Assembly: GCA_021521415.1 (NCBI GenBank)
Contig: JAIQDT010009083.1
Coordinates: forward strand, 38,610 to 102,609
DNA from: Bidens hawaiensis
Taxonomy: Eukaryota; Streptophyta; Magnoliopsida; Asterales; Asteraceae
Direction of reading: 5' to 3'
Length of the DNA: 64,000 bases
A model generated the notes under the pieces. That model made no database searches. It was not told the origin of the DNA and saw only the letters and a list, made by a program, of their open reading frames with translations. Every line of letters begins with the position of its first letter. The stretch's first letter is position 1. Shown here piece after piece: positions 24,887 to 35,950 of this stretch. A program made the translations under genes and the position numbers.

Positions 24887-25121
24887 TGTAACATCCGGCC
24901 CATCACACCACCAATATTGTCTGCTCTGCCAACGAAGAGCTCACGGATTTGTTTTTGATTGCTCAGGTGGAAACTTCCCAGGAGGTCACCCATCCTGCTA
25001 CTACTTCCAGTTGAGCACAATTAACTGTGGAGCTCTCCTCTCGGCCACTGCCGTTAAGCCCAAAACAAGTTGATGATCTAAGAGGCGGGGCATTTACTTA
25101 TGAACCAAAGATCTCTCTTGT
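24887..25121 (-). repeat. Cassandra LTR, interrupted
   Basis: Begins TGTAACATCC on the plus strand and is read on the minus strand as a Cassandra-type TRIM LTR with an internal 5S-rRNA-like segment (ACTTCC..GAGCACAATTAACTGTGGAG here; GATGGGTGACCTCCTGGGAAG on the minus strand). It stops after ...CTCTCTTGT at 25121, where a gypsy LTR begins; about 35 bases of LTR are missing. Confidence 0.8.
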
Positions 25122-27184
25122 TGTAACAACTCGGGTTTTTAAATTTATACTTTTATTAAATACCCAACTCGATTCAATGTTCGGGTTATTTTTATTATTT
25201 CGTTTATCGAAGATTGACTATTTTATTAATATTTAATTATTTTATAAATATATCTTTAACATTTTTACACTTTTAGCCCATACTATATAGTTTATTCTCA
25301 TTCATGTCCATACTTAAACCCCAGGGTCCAATATGTAAATATTTTTATAACCCATATCATTGAACTGGATTATCCATTTACCCATATTCTTATCTTTTGG
25401 GTTTTCTTGTACCCGAATCTAAATATCACCAAATTTGTTAACTTGAAACAATGATTCTTGTGTAATTGATGAATTGATCTTGGAAATCGTTTTACATATA
25501 TTAATTTCGGCCTACACCGACACCCTAAGCGAGTTAATAATATCAAACATGATCCGTCTTTCCTATTTTATCCTAGCCGACAGCCCTAAATCTTGATGGA
25601 CACGATATCATCTATTATATTTCAATTAATGTACAGGATATCATCCTTATAACCTCGCTGACGTTTCCCCCCTTATTTAATTGGATTAATTTGGCTTGTA
25701 ATTACTCGTTCGTCACTCCTTTCAGGCGGCCCTGTTCTTGCATCGTTCTCCCTCTTCTGTTCTTCGTACAAGGTAATTAGATACATGACTTTGATCGCGT
25801 TTGCACGAGGACCAAAATCCCTAAACCCGTTTTGATCGATTGTAAACGGATGGATCAAATCAGATTGTTTAGGGTTTATGTAATCAATTTTGATGAACTG
25901 CTGCTGTATATTTATTTTTAAAACTGACTTCCTATCGCACGTCGCTAATGGCCTGCCGGTTAATACATATGAATATGGGGGCAGGGGTCGCTGGTTCGAC
26001 TCTCCCTGCACCCCGTTTTTTTGGTGTTTTTCTTGCTTTATTTTATTTTAAACATTTAAACTTTATTTTAATAATAATAATAACTAATAAAGTTTATTAT
26101 AATAAAAACATGCTTTGTAATACCCGTTTAACTCTCGTTTTCGTTTTCGTGTGTATATATATATATATATATAAGTATATAATAATTTAAAAACTTTATA
26201 ATTATAAAATCAAGTAAACTATATATTACTTATATTTATAAAAGTTAAAAGTAATATTTTTTCAAGATATATTTATTAACGTAACTAACTATTTTATATA
26301 ATAAATTCTTATATAAACAAAGGATACTTAGAAACAAATAATAAAATATATCAAGTAAATTTTATTAAATTAGGTTTTTATAAATTTAATTAATTTATAA
26401 ATCTTTACGTATAACGGTATATTATTTTACATTATTATCGAGTTGTTGTAATCAATCCTAAATCTTTGCTTAAGCGTATCCGTTACTCTCGTTTCTTTTA
26501 GGCTTTAACATTCGCGCGTGATTTTCCGCATTCTCATTATCTTGATCATCTTTGTTCATCTTTGAGGTGAGTACCACATTCCCCTCTTTTTACTCGTTTT
26601 TCCACGTTTTGGGGACATATGCGTAAATATATTCTCATTATATACTTAAAACTGCAACTTTGTCTTATGTGTTAACAACTTATACCTTACTTGTTTATGT
26701 GCTTATTTGCTTTGTATGCTTCCGCATTCGGAGAGGTCCAACATAATCTCAGTCTAGTTTGATCATCCGCTAGTCGTTATAGCTTTGTGCTTCTCGACAT
26801 CTCAATTATACTTGCTCATTTGGTTATTTTGTTATTCTCATATGACTTGTTGCAAATACATATTTTTATTTATACTTTGAACTGGTGTGTTGCTCACTCA
26901 ACCTTGTGTTGACAAAACTATATTATTTTCAACGCATATGCAGGTTATCGTTTGATGTGAAGTACAATATCACTTAAGGATTTATGCTAGAAGAAAACTT
27001 AATGAGACTTATTGTTATTGATTGATATATGTACATTCGTTTATTTGGATTTTTGTAAAGATGATTTTTATTTGGAAATTTAATAAATAGATATCGAAAC
27101 TTTTAATAATGCATGATAGTAATCTTCAGAGCTGTGACAATCAGTTCGCGCCCCCACATTTCCGCCATAGGTTGGGGTGTGACA
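25122..27184 (+). repeat. Putative 5' LTR of the gag-only gypsy element
   Basis: Starts TGTAACAACTCGGG and ends GGGGTGTGACA, four bases before the primer-binding site. The 2.06-kb length suits chromovirus LTRs. No second copy is in the window, so the left border is inferred from the TG start and the broken Cassandra LTR. A tRNA-like segment lies inside at about 25946-26012. Confidence 0.6.
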
Positions 27185-27187
27185 GAT

Positions 27188-27203
27188 TGGTATCAGATCC
27201 AGG
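27188..27203 (+). other. Primer-binding site (initiator tRNA-Met type)
   Basis: TGGTATCAGATCCAGG differs by one base from the common TGGTATCAGAGCC primer site and sits just after the LTR's CA end. Confidence 0.85.
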
Positions 27204-27769
27204 TTTAAGATAGATCGTTAGAAATTTCCTTAGATACATGTTTAGGAGCCATATACGTGCCTATATGTTTACCTTTATGTGTTTAATTTTAAATTGTTAC
27301 AGCTTTCTTAGATGTATATTGATTAATTATTGTATTGTTATGCACACACACAAACTCCGAGGCTATGCCTCAACATTCAAAGAAAACTTTTCAAAATTAG
27401 ATTGCTTTTATTTTCGGGAAATTCCTTAAGAATTCCCACCTGTTATTTTCACTCATTCTCCTTATGACTAGGTTATATGGCATTGTCCCTATCATAAGAA
27501 AACGGGAGAGAAACTGTGAGTTGGGCATTGGTAAAACAGTTCCAAGAACTAAAGGTAAGACGTTAATCCTTACCTGGGTGATAACCTGACCACAGTACTC
27601 AACCCTATGGACCCGAGCGAGACCCATGAATGCCATATGACCGACACCCTAAGCTGTCAACCGTAACCACACTAGTGGTTGCATTCCTATATTTTTAAAC
27701 CGAATCACGGTGATTCGTGGCTTAAATTCGGTAACCTTCCGATTATTGTTTTACGTTATTTTAAGTGGT

Positions 27770-28074
27770 TAGTCGGGAATCCCGACTATCCATTTCTTAA
27801 CTTGTTTTCGTATTTTTGTTGGAGTAATTAAACGTGGTGATTCACAAGATACTCCGACTACCCATATTTTGTTTTGATAGTTCATTATTTAGTTTGGTCG
27901 GTTAAAACGCCATGTAACGCTCATTGGGCCGACAAACTTCATTACATTGTTAATTCGTTAATTAGTTGGGACAATTAAATTGCCATGTAACGCTCATGGG
28001 CTGTCCAACTCAGTTTTTATTCATTAGTTCGTTGGGCCATTCAAATTGCCATGGAAAGCTCATGGGAGGCCAAC
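27770..28074 (+). other. Series of stem-loops in the gypsy leader
   Basis: A 9-1-9 perfect hairpin, TAGTCGGGAATCCCGACTA, lies at 27770-27788. Three hairpins follow (27895-27933, 27964-28010, 28031-28074). They share the loop-side sequence GCCATG(T/G)AA(C/A)GCTCAT but have different complementary stems: GTCGG/CCGAC, AGTTGGGACA/TGTCCAACT and GTTGGGCC/GGCCAAC. They lie between the primer site and gag, where packaging signals are expected. Confidence 0.65.
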
Positions 28075-28369
28075 ATCCACAATTTATATTACGTTAGTTT
28101 ATTGTAAACTTAATAATTAAAATTTTTAAAATGACTTAACTTCTCATGTAGTCACCACACATTAAACTTATTGATTACATCATTCAACAACTATTTATGC
28201 AATGTACCCCCCTCATCTTATAATCTTTTACATTTAATCTTTGGGGTGCAAATCCCCTTACTTCTTAAGACAAAATTGTCATTTCCACATAATTAAACAT
28301 TTTACTATTCTTATGGTTTCCTCAATTTATCCTTCATCTTATAAATTCTCATTTTTTTATCCCTATAGA

Positions 28370-29775
28370 ATGTCGTCTCTAAGAAACCACCGTCGTAACC
28401 AACGTTCATCCGGTTCACGCGATCGCCGCTTGGCTGCTAGAATCACAAACGAATTTGCTGCTGCAATGCCCGCAATCATCACTCAAATCCAAAGCCTCAA
28501 CTCCCATGGATCTGCTACTTCAGCCGCATCAAAAAATTCTGATTTCCGCAACTTCCTGAGCACTAAACCCCCATATTTTCTTGATGAGGAAAACGCCACC
28601 AAATTGCTGCAGTGGTTTGAAGAGATGGAAAATATTTTCATCCACTGTGAATGTCCGGACGCCAAACGGACTAAGTTCGCCTCGAGCAAGTTCGAGGGTC
28701 GAGCTGTCATCTGGTGGAACGACCAAGGGTCTGACTTGGTCGTATCCATGCCTTGGGAGGAACTTAAGGAAGCGATGAAGAAAGAGTTTTACCCGGAACA
28801 TGAGCTGCAGAGACTTGAAGCCGAGTTTTGGGAACTCAAGCAAGATAGTGGAGATAACTCTACCTACTCCAACCGGTTTCGCGAGCTTAGCCGTATTGTG
28901 CCCCATTTGGTAACCCCCGAGACTCGCGGTATTCAGAAGTACATTCGCGGTCTTCCGATCCTTTTCCGTGGTGCCGTGATTTGCCATGACCCGTTAACCA
29001 TTGGTGAGGCGATGGACCTAGCTGCCTCTCCACCGATAGTCATGTTAGGGATGGAACCTTGTCTCGCAAGGATTCCAAGCCTACTCCTGGCAAGACTAAG
29101 ACCGACTCCGCCTCTGATGCTGAAGCTGAGACTAAGCCTTTCTACAACAATCACCGCAACAACAACCACAACAACAAGCGTAAAGCCTATGTCGTTAACC
29201 AACCCAATAACCAACCTCCTTCTAACCAAAACCAAAACCAAACTGCCCCAAACAAGAAGACTTACCTTGGTCCTCATCCCCTATGTGCCAAGTGTAACTT
29301 CCATCACTCTCCTCAAACCCCTTGCCGACTTTGTACCCAGTGCAACCTTTATGGCCACCTTCCTAACACTTGTCGTGTACCATCTAATGCACAAGCCACT
29401 TCACGTGCTCAACCCGGTGCTCCTTTTAACCGTGCTTGCTATCATTGTGGAGACCCAAACCATATTCGTAATATGTGCCCTCAACTTATCCATGCCCATC
29501 AAGCCCAAATTGTTACTACGCCCTACTACTTGACCCATGCTCACCAAGTTCAAACTCAACCACCTCATATCCTGCAAGCCCCTTCCATCAATCCAAGTCA
29601 ACCTTACTTAACCCAACTCTATCAAGCTCCACATCCGCAAGCTGAAGTGTACCAAGCCTACTTTTATCAAGCCCCTGCTATGCAAGCTCAACCTATTCAA
29701 GTTATTCCAAGTCAATCTACCTCAACCGCTCCTACTCATGCAACTCCTCATGGTGCTTCAAGTCAAGTCAATTAA
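28370..29775 (+). pseudogene. Gypsy gag with zinc knuckles
   Basis: I chose the ATG at 28370 (MSSLRNHRRNQ) because the family N-terminus starts there; the open frame extends further upstream without resemblance. The retrotransposon gag domain follows (KPPYFLDEENATKLLQWFEE, FEGRAVIWWND, WEELKEAMKKEFYP, SRIVPHLVTPE, YIRGLP). Near 29022-29035 one base appears to be missing, and the protein continues in the next frame as a basic Asn/Gln-rich region with Cys/His knuckles (CAKCNFHH..., CRLCTQCNLYGHLPNTC, CYHCGDPNHIRNMC). It ends in a Gln-rich tail. No protease or RT follows. Confidence 0.85.
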
Positions 29776-30245
29776 GATACTCAGCGACCGTGAAGACTCT
29801 TGCCGTTCCCTTTATCTATCTTGAATATTTTGTCTTTTTCTTAATTATTGTAACGTCTCTTTATGGCCTTGGATTATTTCTCATTTGAACTATTTATCTT
29901 TTATAATCTATCTTATGAATAAGGTTCCTTTTTGGTTCAATAGATTGTTCATTAAAGTTTACTTTTATCTTATTTATTTACCTTCATAAGTAATGTCTTC
30001 CTCAAGTACTTATATTTTTGCGATGTCTTAATAAAATTCCACTACTACTTTTGGAAATTATTTTATACATTGATTTAAAACTCCTTAAATTTTTTTTATT
30101 TTTCCCTCAAAAATCATGTTTTACTTAAACATTTTGTAACCCACACAATGGGACGAGTTATGTGGACCATCCGACGATCTAAGTAATTATGGATGCATAC
30201 ATAATTACCAAAGTCCTCGTATGGAAATCATGATCCCCGGGGGTG
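29776..30245. other. Intergenic remnant between gag and Cassandra cluster
   Basis: No gene and no pol or LTR sequence that I recognise. The last part (about 30225-30250) already resembles the Cassandra internal region (CCCCGGGGGTGTCGTGAG). Confidence 0.5.
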
Positions 30246-30471
30246 TCGTGAGCTCTTCGTAGGCAAAGCGGACAATATTGGTGGTGCGAGGGGCCGGATG
30301 TTACAAGTGGTATCAGAGCCACTCTTTTACTATTCGGGGTGGTGGGGCAAACCTCATCAGAGACGGTGAGTTCCCGGGGGTGTCGTGAGGTACACCTTAG
30401 GCAAATCCCACATCCTGGATGGGATGGTGGAGCAAACCACATCGAGGACGATGAGTCCAAAAGAGGGTGTT

Positions 30472-30741
30472 TGTAACATCCTTGGAAAATCCCACATTAG
30501 CTGTGGACAAGAGAGATCCTTGGTTCATAAGTATATGCCCCAGCTCTTAAATCACCAACACCTTTTGGGCTTAACGGTAGTGGACGAGAGGAGAGCTCCA
30601 CAGTTTAGTGTGCTCAGCTGGAAGTAGTAGTGGGATGGGTGACCTCCAGAGAAGTCTCCACCTGGGCAACCAAAAACAAATCCATGAGCTCTTCATGGGC
30701 AAAGCGGACAATATTGGTGGTGCCAGGGGCCGGATGTTACA
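30472..30741 (+). repeat. Cassandra LTR 1
   Basis: TGTAACATCC...GGATGTTACA ends. The 5S-like part at about 30568-30665 is altered here (AGTTTAGTGTGCTC) compared with LTR 2 and 3. Confidence 0.9.
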
Positions 30742-30744
30742 AGT

Positions 30745-31014
30745 TGTAACATCCTAGGCAAATCCCACATCGGTCGTGGACAAGATAGATCCTTGGTTCA
30801 TAAGTAAATACCATGCCTCTTAAATCACCAACGCATTTTGGGCTTAACGGTAGTGGACGGGAGGAGAGGTCCACAGTTAAGCGTGCTGAGCTGGAAGTAG
30901 TAGCAGGATGGGTGACGTCCTGGGAAGTCTCCACCTGAGCAACCAAAAACAAATCCGTGAGCTCTTCGTGGGCTAAGCGGACAATATTGGTGGTGCGAGG
31001 GGCCGGATGTTACA
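30745..31014 (+). repeat. Cassandra LTR 2
   Basis: TGTAACATCC...GGATGTTACA ends. It includes AGTTAAGCGTGCT and AGGATGGGTGACGTCC, matching the internal promoter region of plant 5S rRNA genes. Confidence 0.9.
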
Positions 31015-31181
31015 AGTGGTATCAGAGCCATTCTTGTTCCGTTCGAGATGGTGGGGCAAACCTCATCAGAGACGGTGAGTCCTCGGGGGTGTCGTGAGGT
31101 ACACCTTAGGAAAATCCCACATCCTGGATGGGATGGTGGCTCAAACTTCATCAAGGACGATGAGTCCAAAGGGAGGATGTT

Positions 31182-31450
31182 TGTAACATCTTAGGCAAAT
31201 CCCACATCGGTTGTGGACAAGAGAGATCCTTGGTTCATAAGTAATGCCCCGCCTCTTAAATCACCAACGCGATTTGGGCTTAATGGTAGTGGACGAGAGG
31301 AGAGCTCCACAGTTAAGCGTGCTCAGCTGGAAGTAGTAGCAGGATGAGTGACCTCTTGGGAAGTCTCCACCTGAGCAACCAAAAACAAATCTGTGAGCTC
31401 TTCGTGGGCAAAGTGTACAATATTGGTGGTGCGAGGGGCCGGATGTTACA
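31182..31450 (+). repeat. Cassandra LTR 3
   Basis: TGTAACATCT...GGATGTTACA ends, preceded by the purine-rich GGGAGGATGTT. It contains AGTTAAGCGTGCT from 5S rRNA. Confidence 0.9.
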
Positions 31451-33672
31451 AAACATCTCGTTTCCTGTTTCGTTTGATAAAATAATAATATTAGTATTAT
31501 GACTCAGGCTTGTGTTGAATTAAATAAATGTGGGTAATTGACTTTGGTTAATAAGAAAGGAAGAAAGACTATGGGCTTAAGACCATGACCCATGATATAT
31601 AAGCATTAATTATCCATTAATTCATTCATTCTCATCTATTCCATACACCACCCAAAACACACACTTAAGCTCTCTCTCTCATATTTCTCTCTTTCTCTAA
31701 CCAAAACCAAGAAGAAAAACCGAGCATTTATCCAAGGTAACAATAGTATGATAATATATGGATCCAAACTTGCTAGATCTAGTCGTGAAACGACGAGCCG
31801 ACACCCTCAACCGTTAAAGTCACGAGATCCGGATGGAATCGGGTATAAATCGGTCAAAAGAAGAGGTTGGGTTAACCTAGCTTGCATCTGGATCAAGCAG
31901 GACGAAAAAAGGTGAAAAACGGTGTAAAGTATGTTTTTCCGGCCACCGCCCAGTTTTCCGGCACGGCGGCGCCAAAAAGACGACGCCGAAAAGGCGGTGC
32001 GGAAATTTAAGGATGTCAGATAATGTTTCTGACATTCTCTGACCTAACCCTAATTCTTTAGCGGAAGATTAACGAATGAGCCTTAATTCGTTATGCCCAT
32101 TCATTAAGGGAATATGACAAACTAACCCCAATTCATCAAGGCATTCGTTAAGTGAAGGACGAATGAACCTCATTCATTATAGAGTTCATTCGTTAGCCAG
32201 ACCAAACGAATGAGTCCATTCGTTATGAATTTTAGTTTGTTATAAGGACCAATTCGTTATAAAGGTCAATTCGTTATAAAGGTCAGTTCATTATAATAAT
32301 CCATTCGTTAAGAAATAATGAAGGAGTCTCCTTCGTTAATGAACTGGATAATGAATTAAGATTTAAAGAATGACAGAAAGGTCTCTGGACTTAGAATAAA
32401 TGGTTTAATTACATAGAAACCCTTGAACTTTATTAATTGATGAAAGATACGTTAAAGGATTAACGAGTTAACTATAAAAGATTATTATGAAAACCTAATG
32501 GAAAATGTGTTAAGGTAGTTAATGAAAATAAAATTTTTCCAAGATGACCTGGCAGCTCTGCCCCTTAGACCCTACTAGGGTCTGCCGCCCCTAGAAACCC
32601 CGCTGCCAGGGGCGCTGCCCCCGGATCCCCGTTCATTGAGGGTTATAATTAAACTAGACACATGAAATGGGTAGTGATAGTTAATTAATATGTGTAATTG
32701 TTATACAGTTAGTCGTGCACAGCTAAAGAAAGGAATAACCATAAATGGTGAACGTAACATGACACATGTGAATTTCTAGCCCCATTTCCTTGTTATGTTT
32801 TCGGGGCTGTGTACATACTCAATGTGTTTAGTTAATACACTTACCTTGAGTGGTAAGTGTATGCATGCATGATATATGTGATAGATATTATATTGTGAAT
32901 GTGAATGAAAGCTTGTCGGTACGTGAACGATCTTCGGATATTACACGTATCGCTATGGAAGGTAAGTGTTAGAATATATAATTGTGTATCTATGAATGAT
33001 AAAGCAGAGTATGTACGAACTTGTATGGATGTTAGTATGAAAGTATGGTAGAGCGAATGCAGGGAACATACCCTAATAATATTTGCGAATGTAGGGAACA
33101 TACCCTAATAATATCTGCGAATGAAGGGAACATACCCTAATAATATCTGCGAATGTAGGGAACATACCCTAATAATATCTACGAATGTAGGGAACAGACC
33201 CTAATAATATCTGCGAAGATTATATGATGAAATGTATGTATGTATGTATGTTATGTATGTATGAAAGAAAGAATGGAAGAATGAAAGAATGAAGAAAGGT
33301 AAAAGGCTAAGTATGTTATATGTATCTACGGATGCATATATAAGTAAGAATGTGATTGTATTGTATGTTACTTGTATCAACTAGAACTCACTCAGCGTAG
33401 CTGACTTTTAATATGCACGCAGGTGAATAGATTAAAACAATTAGCTTGAGGGGGGACACATGGCAGGATCTGAAGAAGCTGGCACCTGCAGAAGCATTTG
33501 TCATGATGTTAAATAAGATGTTTATGTTATGTTTTTAAAGACAAATTGAATGTTTGTAATGAATGGTTGACTATTTTTATTATTCCACGAAAGTTTTAAT
33601 TAACTCTGATTTTTAGAACTGTGTTTATGAGTAAATCTAACACCAAAGTAGGGCCAGGACCAGGGCCTTACA
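31451..33672. other. Unclassified repeat-like region
   Basis: No coding frame. It has a CT-rich leader-like stretch (31665-31700) and a GC-rich patch unlike its surroundings (32545-32635, with CCAGGGGCGCTGCCCCCGG). There are repeated ATTCGTTA segments (32040-32340) and a 32-bp tandem array. These traits are common in plant gypsy LTRs and it may be an old solo LTR, but I could not define its ends. Confidence 0.35.
33053..33217 (+). repeat. Tandem array, 32-bp unit, 5 copies
   Basis: Five units of GCGAATGTAGGGAACATACC plus CTAATAATATCT, with one or two changes each. Each unit has the short dyad AGGG...CCCT. Confidence 0.9.
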
Positions 33673-34577
33673 CAACTGACCTTGAGTGTAGTACCAAGAC
33701 ACTCTCATAAGATTGCTACTTCATAGAAATAGCATGCAACTCAAGTTGCAAGAACAATTCTCCGTTTGTAATATGAGAAATTATATTATTTCTTTATTTA
33801 TGTGCAAACTGCAGATAACACATTCGATCAATTTAGATACTTAAACTTACAAATAAGTAAAACATGTAGTAATATTGAGTTGAAAGTGAAGTTTCAAACA
33901 CCAACAATATCATTATCTAAAAAATTTATTATTAAACAAAACCATATAAATCCAAAAGTCAAACAAACAGATGTGAATAAAAAAACAAAAACGTTGCAAA
34001 TTAAATAAGTATCTAAATTAGGTGAGTTCTGATCTGCAAATAAATCAGGAGATAAAACAATTTACAAATCCTTAAAATAAATTATATCCAATCTGCATAA
34101 AAGAAACTATTTGACCATGAAACCCAAAGTTTACTGGAATACCCCACTGAAGTACTTAAGTAAACTAAATCCAATCAGCATGAAATTAAATTTTAAAAAG
34201 AAATGTTTGATCATTAACGTTAAACTCCACCAGAATACCCTACTGAGGTGTCTAGCCCAAAACATTAAAGCTACCATATTCAATAATCTGATACTTTAAC
34301 TTTGAAAGTAAAGAAAACCTAATTCACTTCAGCTTGAAGCCTCTGATTAAAATTAAACATAAATTTGTAGATCACAATTTTGAAGTTTATCAGTAAAACA
34401 TCTAACATAAAATCAAGACGAATCTGGATGTGGTCAAACCTATAGAAACAAAGATTAATAGTTGTAAAACATAGTACTTGTAGCAGTTAGATCTTTTAAC
34501 ATCGATGAATAACAGCGATGGCTTTCTTCTATATCAATTAGAGTTCCATTGTAACAAACCGCTTCAATCATATACAA

Positions 34578-34611
<34 letters not shown>

Positions 34612-35195
34612 GTATATGACTTAGAAGGGTGTAGAGTTCCAGCAACTTATCCAGTCATGATTTTGTTATCGGGATTGTAAACCTCAAATGATCTTCAATA
34701 ACTAACAAAGTCATAACAAAAAATAACCCTAATCAGAACACTAACGGAAATAACCTTTTGAAACTGAATACAATAATAATAATATATATCATAAAATCTT
34801 AGAAAAAATTAACGAAAAAACCTAATTAATAAAGATCTATGAACCTTTAATAGTTAACAAAGGCCGATCTTAAATATAAAACAAAATCCAATCAATTTTA
34901 GGTATACACATAGATTATGGGCAATGATACAACTTACTTATTGAATTCGATTTCAAATAAGCATATTAAGAAAAAAGACGTCTGCAAAAAAAGGATTCAA
35001 AATTAGTGCGCAATTAATGTGCTACTGAAGCGATGAAATCACACCATGGAATCGTTAATTGAAAGGTAAGGTTTTGCAATTGTGAAGATAGAGAAAGACT
35101 TTCAATCCACCATGACCTTCGCTCAGTCTTCTCCCTGTTTCAATCCACACCAGCGCTAGGGTGGATGTGAGCAAAGTGGGTGGATGTGAGCAAGG
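33673..35195. other. AT-rich intergenic DNA
   Basis: No supported gene. It includes an (ATA)n microsatellite at about 34577-34610 and a short tandem duplication of GGTGGATGTGAGCAA at 35160-35193. Confidence 0.5.
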
Positions 35196-35432
35196 TGTAA
35201 CATCCGACCCTTGGCACCACCAATATTGTTCGCTTTGCCCCAAAGAGCTCACGGATTTGTTTTTGGTTGCCCAGATGGAGACTTCCCAGGAGGTCACCCA
35301 TCCTGCTACTACTTCCAGCTGAGTACGTTTAACTGTGGAGCTCTCCTCTCGTCAACTCCCATTAAGCCCAAAAGGCGTTGGTGATTTAAGAGGCGAGATA
35401 TTTACTTATGAACCAAGGATCTCTCTTGTCCA
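35196..35432 (-). repeat. Cassandra LTR, truncated
   Basis: Begins TGTAACATCC and matches the other Cassandra LTRs in reverse (GGAGACTTCCCAGGAGGTCA, CACCCATCCTGCTACTACTT) until ...CTCTCTTGTCCAT, then departs, missing about 35 bases. It has no partner LTR nearby. Confidence 0.8.
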
Positions 35433-35479
35433 TAAAAGGGGGAGCGACCACATCTTGACACGTAGGATTTTGAGTTGTC

Positions 35480-35481
<2 letters not shown>

Positions 35482-35518
<37 letters not shown>
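35482..35518. repeat. (TTA)n microsatellite
   Basis: About 12 TTA units. Confidence 0.95.
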
Positions 35519-35950
35519 TTATTTGATTTAAGGGGTTTTTTTAGTAAGAGTAAATTAGTCTATTAATAAGTTTATTTTAATATAATTTATAAATATAAAA
35601 TATATATGTTTTAGGAAGGAAAATATGTGATTGACTTTTGTCAGTTTTGGAAAATATGTAATTAACAATTTTAAAGAGAAAATTTGTAAATTCCTCAAAT
35701 ATTAATATCCCAAATAAAGTGTATTTCTCAAAACTAAAACATATCAAACCATAAACCCTCGAAGCAACCTAAAGAACAAAACTAAAATCTATTCGGTCCC
35801 ATAACAAATCATGTTACTTCAATTATATATATTCAAAAAACCTATACTATTAGTTTATTGGGCCTGTCTGTGTAAAACTTTGTATATATTATCATGCATG
35901 GTAACCGAATGCTTTGTGTTCTACAAACCCTCAAACACCAAACCCTAGTT

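Larger units (their letters stand above)
25122..29775 (+). mobile_element. Partial Ty3/gypsy (chromovirus, Del/Tekay-type) element, gag only
   Basis: It consists of a putative 5' LTR (25122-27184), a tRNA-Met-type primer-binding site, a 1.2-kb structured leader and gag. Pol, polypurine tract and 3' LTR were not found before the Cassandra cluster at 30.2 kb. The LTR starts inside a Cassandra LTR directly after CTTGT, which would be the 5-bp target duplication, but no second CTTGT copy or rest of that Cassandra LTR follows gag. The 3' part was therefore lost, or the element was always gag-only. Confidence 0.65.
30246..31450 (+). mobile_element. Cassandra TRIM cluster (tandem, shared LTRs)
   Basis: Order: partial LTR (30246-30305), tRNA-Met primer site TGGTATCAGAGCC (30308-30320), internal region, LTR (30472-30741), a 3-bp gap, LTR (30745-31014), primer site (31017-31029), internal region, LTR (31182-31450). 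The internal regions are only about 165 bp and encode nothing. Tiny size, tRNA-Met PBS and LTRs carrying 5S-rRNA sequence identify Cassandra, a non-autonomous TRIM that depends on other elements' proteins. The four LTR pieces point to unequal recombination or adjacent insertion. Confidence 0.9.

Noticed and set aside
25027..25236. 69-codon open frame starting in the Cassandra LTR
   Set aside because: It is the LTR read as protein and crosses the junction into the gypsy LTR; similar frames appear in every Cassandra copy.
30568..30665. Functional 5S rRNA gene
   Set aside because: The 5S-like sequence is partial, altered and embedded in LTRs with primer sites; it is Cassandra, not a 5S array.
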